The notes below the pieces were generated by a model. The model ran no database searches and had not been told where the DNA came from. It saw only the letters and a program-made list of their open reading frames with translations. Source: Breviolum minutum Mf 1.05b.01 (Eukaryota > Sar > Dinophyceae > Suessiales > Symbiodiniaceae). From it: a DNA stretch of 64,000 nucleotides. Shown piece by piece: positions 60,074 through 64,000 of the stretch (the first letter of the stretch is position 1; each line of letters begins with the position of its first letter). The position numbers and the translations under genes are program-made. Location of the stretch: positions 62,001 through 126,000 of the forward strand of contig DF239957.1 in NCBI GenBank assembly GCA_000507305.1, written 5' to 3'.

Positions 60074-60210
60074 CTTAATCCAGATTTCATCACACCCAAC
60101 ACCCTTACCGGCCCTTACCGTTTCAACAACATGATTGCACATGTTCATAAAGTGACCCCTACCCTTCTAGCTGAGATCACAGCGCGCTTTGTGTGTGGAA
60201 TCCTCCGGGT
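59948..60210. repeat. 263-bp perfect duplication, copy 2
   Basis: Second, identical copy of 58995-59257. The copied segment spans most of the Ala-rich exon plus about 137 bp of the intron upstream of it. The divergence points are sharp at both ends (TTGAGG against ACGAGG on the left, GGGTTCA against GGGTGCA on the right). Confidence 0.95.
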
Positions 60211-60243
60211 TCAAAGATCTTTGTGAATTTCTTGTCTTGCCAC

Positions 60244-60422
60244 TTCACATGGAGCAAAACCCTCCTCGTTGCGTTCAGCACCCACACTCTTGGAGTCTGG
60301 AACTCGCTTGTGGACACGATGTGCCTGGCGTCGGTGCAAACTTCGAGTTGATTTCACACCACCATTTCGAACCAAAAATGGAAGCGGCCAAAGGAAGCCT
60401 CGGCACTGACATCTTCCCTCGG
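60244..60422 (-). CDS. Two exons upstream of the Ala-rich tail
   Basis: Exon 60373-60422 (acceptor GACTCTTGAG|CCGAGG, donor TTTTTG|GTTCGA) reads PREDVSAEASFGRFHF. Exon near 60244-60324 (acceptor CCGACGCCAG|GCACAT) has two open frames. Phase 0 gives AHRVHKRVPDSKSVGAERNE then EGFAPCE, with donor GTGGCA. The frame that agrees in phase with the exon above gives WHIVSTSEFQTPRVWVLNAT then RRVLLH, with donor GTGAAG. Phase continuity favours the second. Product unknown. Confidence 0.5.
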
Positions 60423-60429
60423 CTCAAGA

Positions 60430-61200
60430 GTCGCAAGATCCTGAAATCAAATTGATGATATAGAAACTGATGGTATCAAAAATGCAAAAACAAAAAAGTC
60501 TGCCAAGTTTATAAAGCTATGATGCTTTGTCAATGTCGTCCTCATGACCTTCCACAAACGCCATTGGACGTGGTCCTGAGTGAGTATTTCACAGGGAACA
60601 AAAGAAAAGTTAAGTTCAACCATTCATTTCAACTTCTCCTGAAGCTGTTACATTAAAGAAACTGGCTGTGTTCAAAATCTATCTATATGCGTCCTCCGGA
60701 GCTCGCATCTTCCAAGAAGTGGATACCAACCTCACAAGGAAAGCAAGTGCAAAGACAGTGGCCACTACAGTAAAACAAGCAATCCACAAAATAAGTATTC
60801 ATCCTGCAAACCCTGCTTCAAGAAGCACAAGTTCTGAGTGAGAAACGGCACGAGATAGAATCTCATCCAAGATTTCAACACAAGCTCTCCTCCCAAGGTT
60901 CACACATGCCCATCATAAGTCATTGCAACCGCCACAAGTGTGCAGTGGAGGAGCAGATTTCTTGAATGGCTGATGCACTCATGAAATCTGAGAAATAGAC
61001 TCAGCTTGGGAGATAGGAAGATCTGCTGGCCTGAAAGTTCTTCACGGTGTTAGCACATGTTAGCACACCACACCAGCCACAGACCTAAAACTCCCAGGGT
61101 CCCAACGCCAAAAAGACTTGCGGAGGCTTCCTGACCTGAGGTGATGTTGTGTTGCACCATGGCAGTTGGGGTATTCTCGGTGCTTTTGAGGAGCCGACTC
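60430..61200. other. No supportable exon
   Basis: Presumed intron or intergenic sequence between two minus-strand gene models. Nothing distinctive was seen. Confidence 0.35.
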
Positions 61201-61212
61201 CAATGCCGAAAC

Positions 61213-62671
61213 CTTCTGGTAGATCAATGTGGTCCTCATCCTACAAACATCCAACTCAACTTGACTCAACTCTTCAAACTCGAAGTGTCAAGTCTCCTGA
61301 CATCTCCTGAGTCTCCTGACTTCTGTCCTGTATTTTTCTAACCAAGGCAATCTGCAAGCGCAGTCCTCCCCAGCCGCCAACCGGGCATTGGCATCTTTCA
61401 GAACTTTCCGGGCATGAGCCAAAACCTGGTCAGCTTTTGCGACATGGCCCAAGTAAAATAGACCAAAAATGGACTGAGATGCGCGCCCAGCGCCGCTTTG
61501 CACGGGCGAAGACTGGTCGCGTCACGCGCAGCGACGAATTGTGCGACCTTGTCAGGACTTAAACCATTTAACCATTTGAATCTGCAACATTGTGGGAGTT
61601 CAAGCTCAGCTTGCTGGTGTGCTGTGCTAAACCGCTTTGCGATGTGTTGCTTGGAAAAGGCCCCGCCAGCTCTCGCAAAAATTTGAAAGTCGTCTCTATT
61701 GTCTGAGCTCAGGACGTTTCAGCCTCAAAAACAATCAAACTCAAAATGAATACAACTACACGGAGCAACTCCAATACACATCTATCCTACAAGTTTTGTC
61801 GACCCATTTCAAGTACTTTGTTGAAACCTGTAAGGCCCACACCCTCTGCTCCAAGTGTTGCAAAAATGCTTGCATTTCGAGCGGTGCAGGAGATGTTTCT
61901 AGTGGCACCTGGGAGCAGAAAAAGTGTAAGCCTTCCATCATCCAGATTGAACAAAAAGATTGCTAAACCTTCAGCCAACTGGGCCGGTTCGGGTCAGGCC
62001 GAGGATCACACTGTAACCCCAAAGTCCGTGATTGGTGAAGCTTCCGAAGCTGAGAAGACCTTTGCCAGGCCTGATGGGAAACACAACGAGAAATTGGTGT
62101 ACATCCAGCACATGAAAGATGAAAGAGAACAATCTGGCTTGTCAATTTGCCCAGAACATCGTATGATATGATTGCATCAATTGCAAAGATGTTGGCTGCT
62201 CTAGCAGCACCAATGGTGAAGCTCATACTTTAGTGCTTTTTAATGGATTCCGTTCAGCATGCTGGGACACAAACGTGGCACTAGCTGCATGAAGTTGTCC
62301 ACCAATATTGCCTCTGCGGCTCTAGCACCAGATCAACTCCAGCTTCCAGACGTTTGACCTTTTGGAAAGAGAAACCACCAAGGGGGGCCTCCTCTCCAGG
62401 TTTTGATAGGACTGATTTGAAAAGTGGAGGTACCTGAGATGTTGCCATGAAAGCCGTCAGTTGCCATCGTTCAGGCTCTGAATAATTCGTTGACACAACT
62501 CTCGGCTGAAAGGAGGCTCACCGCTTTCTTTTGTAGACGAGTAGGCAAAATCTCTAAGTCATCAAGCAAGGATTCCAGGACCTGCAGCATGTTGAACAAT
62601 ATTAATATGCCACACATTGCTATACCATAGAAGAGCACAACTGCATCCTGGAGCGCCAATGGCGTTGTTCC
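61213..62671 (-). CDS. Second coiled-coil gene, lower exons
   Basis: Minus-strand order, nearly all phase 0: 62642-62671 (GTTPLALQDA, donor GTTGTG), 62522-62581 (VLESLLDDLEILPTRLQKKA, donor GTGAGC), 62389-62433 (VPPLFKSVLSKPGEE, GC donor), 62329-62358 (VKRLEAGVDL, donor GTGCTA), 61969-62070 (AWQRSSQLRKLHQSRTLGLQ then CDPRPDPNRPSWLK, donor GTTTAG), 61828-61908 (VPLETSPAPLEMQAFLQHLE then QRVWALQ, donor GTTTCA), 61611-61649 (QHIAKRFSTAHQQ, GC donor), 61514-61547 (VAQFVAARDAT), 61366-61425 (VLAHARKVLKDANARLAAGE, GA donor), 61213-61240 (DEDHIDLPE). Acceptors such as TTTCTGCTCCCAG and TGTTTCCCATCAG are strong. The protein alternates helical coiled-coil segments with Pro-rich linkers. The 3' end was not found. 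Family unknown. Confidence 0.65.
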
Positions 62672-62889
62672 CTGCCTCTAATCTCATCTCCAGTCGCTTT
62701 CCGCTTGCTCCGCGTCGTGGCTTGGCGTACTGACCTCTGTCTGAAAGCAAGCCGAAGAAGCTCAAGAAGTTAGCGGATCTGGTAATTTCTTGTTAGTTTC
62801 AGGCTGTGAGTACGGCAATGATCAGTGTTTTCAAGGTCAAGAGTCTTAAGTACAGAACTAAACAGCACTTTGAGGGGTTCCTCGAAAGC

Positions 62890-63902
62890 CTTGGACAACT
62901 GTCATTGGAGGCTGAGAAGCAGGATTCACAACTGCCCTGGCCTTTTGCAGTTCCTCCACCTGAAAGTCGAGTCAAACAATCAATTTCAAACCTTGTGTCT
63001 TGGGAACACATTTCACTTGATTTCCAAGCCTTGGCAGCATCCTCTGGATGAACTTCGGTCTGTGACTCCGCAGTTGTCTTCTTGCCCTTGCCACCTCACT
63101 TGGAATGCAGGGAATGCTCCGTTGAAAGTGACCTTGAGGCTAAGCCGCTGGCGTCCCTTTCCATCGCCTTTGCCACCTTGCCTTAGCTCTCCAGAACATG
63201 TTTCAGGAACAGCTTCCTCCTTGAATCCTTGCTAAGCACACCGCCTTTTTGCCAAGATTTCCTGTACAAAATTGCGAGTCTAACGCGTCAGTCAAGAAAG
63301 TCCAAAATTTGGTGCTTTTTTGCTGACCTTGCATCTTGACCCAAAATGACTTCTGCATGTTCAAATCTTTAGACTTCAACAATTATTGGACCTGTCAAGC
63401 GCTCTCTACACTACACTCCAGTTCTAGAACTCCAACTGCTACCTGTTCAATGTTTTTTTTTCGCATTTTCAACTCAATCGCAAGCCTCTCGCCGCTCTTG
63501 AAGTTGATCCACTTCAGCTTCAACCTGGGTGCAAAATGGGTGACGTGTCCGCCGGACATTCTGTTTGCACCTAGTAAAGCTTGCATACGGAAGTAGAGTC
63601 TGAAGACTTGGGCTAGATTTGGTGAAACTTCTGAGTCACACGCCTTTTTTTGCAGGTCTTTCGCATCACCTCATGTTTACAACTTGATTTACAAGAAAAA
63701 AAATACGGCTCTGAAGCAAGCAGCAAATGCCAACCAACAAGCCGATTTAAGGGGATGGCGCAATTCTCTTCGCAATGCCTGGATGACGTTTGCCCAAAAG
63801 GCAAAAGGACAAATGGCTGAAAGAAATGAAAAGCCCGAGAAACGCTGAGAACTGGGCTTCTGCTTCTGCTAATGCTTGTGATTGTTTTTCCTGCATGTCG
63901 TG
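62890..63902 (-). CDS. Second coiled-coil gene, upper exons
   Basis: Minus-strand order: 63858-63902 (HDMQEKQSQALAEAE, GC donor GCCCAG), 63743-63778 (ALRRELRHPLKS, GC donor), 63486-63524 (VEAEVDQLQERRE; acceptor TTTTGCACCCAG, GC donor GCTTGC), 63133-63176 (VAKAMERDASGLAS; donor GTCACT), 63030-63080 (KTTAESQTEVHPEDAAK, GC donor), 62890-62959 (VEELQKARAVVNPASQPPMT then VVQ; acceptor GACTCGACTTTCAG, GC donor GCTTTC). Heptad-rich, charged segments. An alternative minus frame over 63395-63660 (including LKWINFKSGERLAIELKM) is also open, so the model there is not unique. The gene continues past the right edge of the window. Confidence 0.6.
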
Positions 63903-64000
63903 CTTGCAAAACTTGCAATGGAGACCCATCCTACATGGAGGTAAATGCCGCTAGAGAAGTACCGCTAGACGTTGTTTGCAAAAACTGCTCACAAACGCTG

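Noticed and set aside
58960-60226. Plus-strand Leu/Val-rich ORFs in the 263-bp duplication
   Set aside because: They are the complement of the Ala/Pro/Gln-rich minus-strand exon, which has the acceptor and a proper terminal stop.
61746-62171. 141-codon plus-strand ORF
   Set aside because: Two minus-strand exons with strong acceptors and donors in phase 0 (61828-61908 and 61969-62070) explain the same bases better.

Overview
The window looks like nuclear DNA of a dinoflagellate-type alga (Symbiodiniaceae and relatives are the closest match I can think of; the species is not determined). The reasons are visible in the sequence. There are no long ORFs and no bacterial-style operons. Genuine coding sequence is broken into very short exons (24-250 nt). 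The acceptors are almost always AG|G. Many donors are GC and some may be GA instead of GT. Almost every supportable exon lies on the minus strand, as expected from the unidirectional gene blocks of dinoflagellates. Introns are full of microsatellites. I found no rRNA, no convincing tRNA, no CRISPR and no intact transposase or reverse transcriptase. Exon calls were made by eye from splice signals, reading phase and composition; no homology search was possible, so functions are mostly unassigned.

Layout. 0.7-1.6 kb: a scrambled locus with MORN-repeat fragments in both orientations. 2.4 kb: an isolated exon. 6.2-6.6 kb: an array of a 19-nt motif with unlike spacers, then a G-rich tract. 6.7-18.4 kb: scattered minus-strand exons, including a hydrophobic membrane-protein end (8.6 kb), well-delimited exons at 12.2, 12.9, 14.5 and 16.5 kb, and a terminal exon at 18.34 kb. 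21.2-22.7 kb: an AT-rich island holding, on the plus strand, a heavily decayed SF1 helicase of the kind seen in giant DNA viruses and eukaryotic mobile elements, followed by two hairpins with an identical 60-nt core and a further inverted repeat. 22.8-39.4 kb: more minus-strand exons, including gene ends at 30.5 and 34.95 kb, and a dense microsatellite block at 29.5-30.3 kb.

43.3-53.6 kb: the best-supported gene or gene group, a long minus-strand coiled-coil protein built from more than 25 tiny, mostly phase-0 exons. It is interrupted by a 753-nt assembly gap and a 300-nt CAA/CA microsatellite. 53.76-54.4 kb: the 3' end of an Ala/Pro/Glu-rich protein. 55.4-55.9 kb: a minisatellite. 57.3 and 59.9-60.4 kb: two more minus-strand gene ends; the second carries a perfect 263-bp duplication. 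61.2-63.9 kb: a second coiled-coil gene with the same exon style, running off the right edge.

The two most unusual things are the decayed virus/mobile-element-like helicase island and the regularity of the phase-0 micro-exons, several of which are exactly 51 nt. The genes do not form a visible pathway; the shared theme is large coiled-coil or low-complexity structural proteins in a head-to-tail array.
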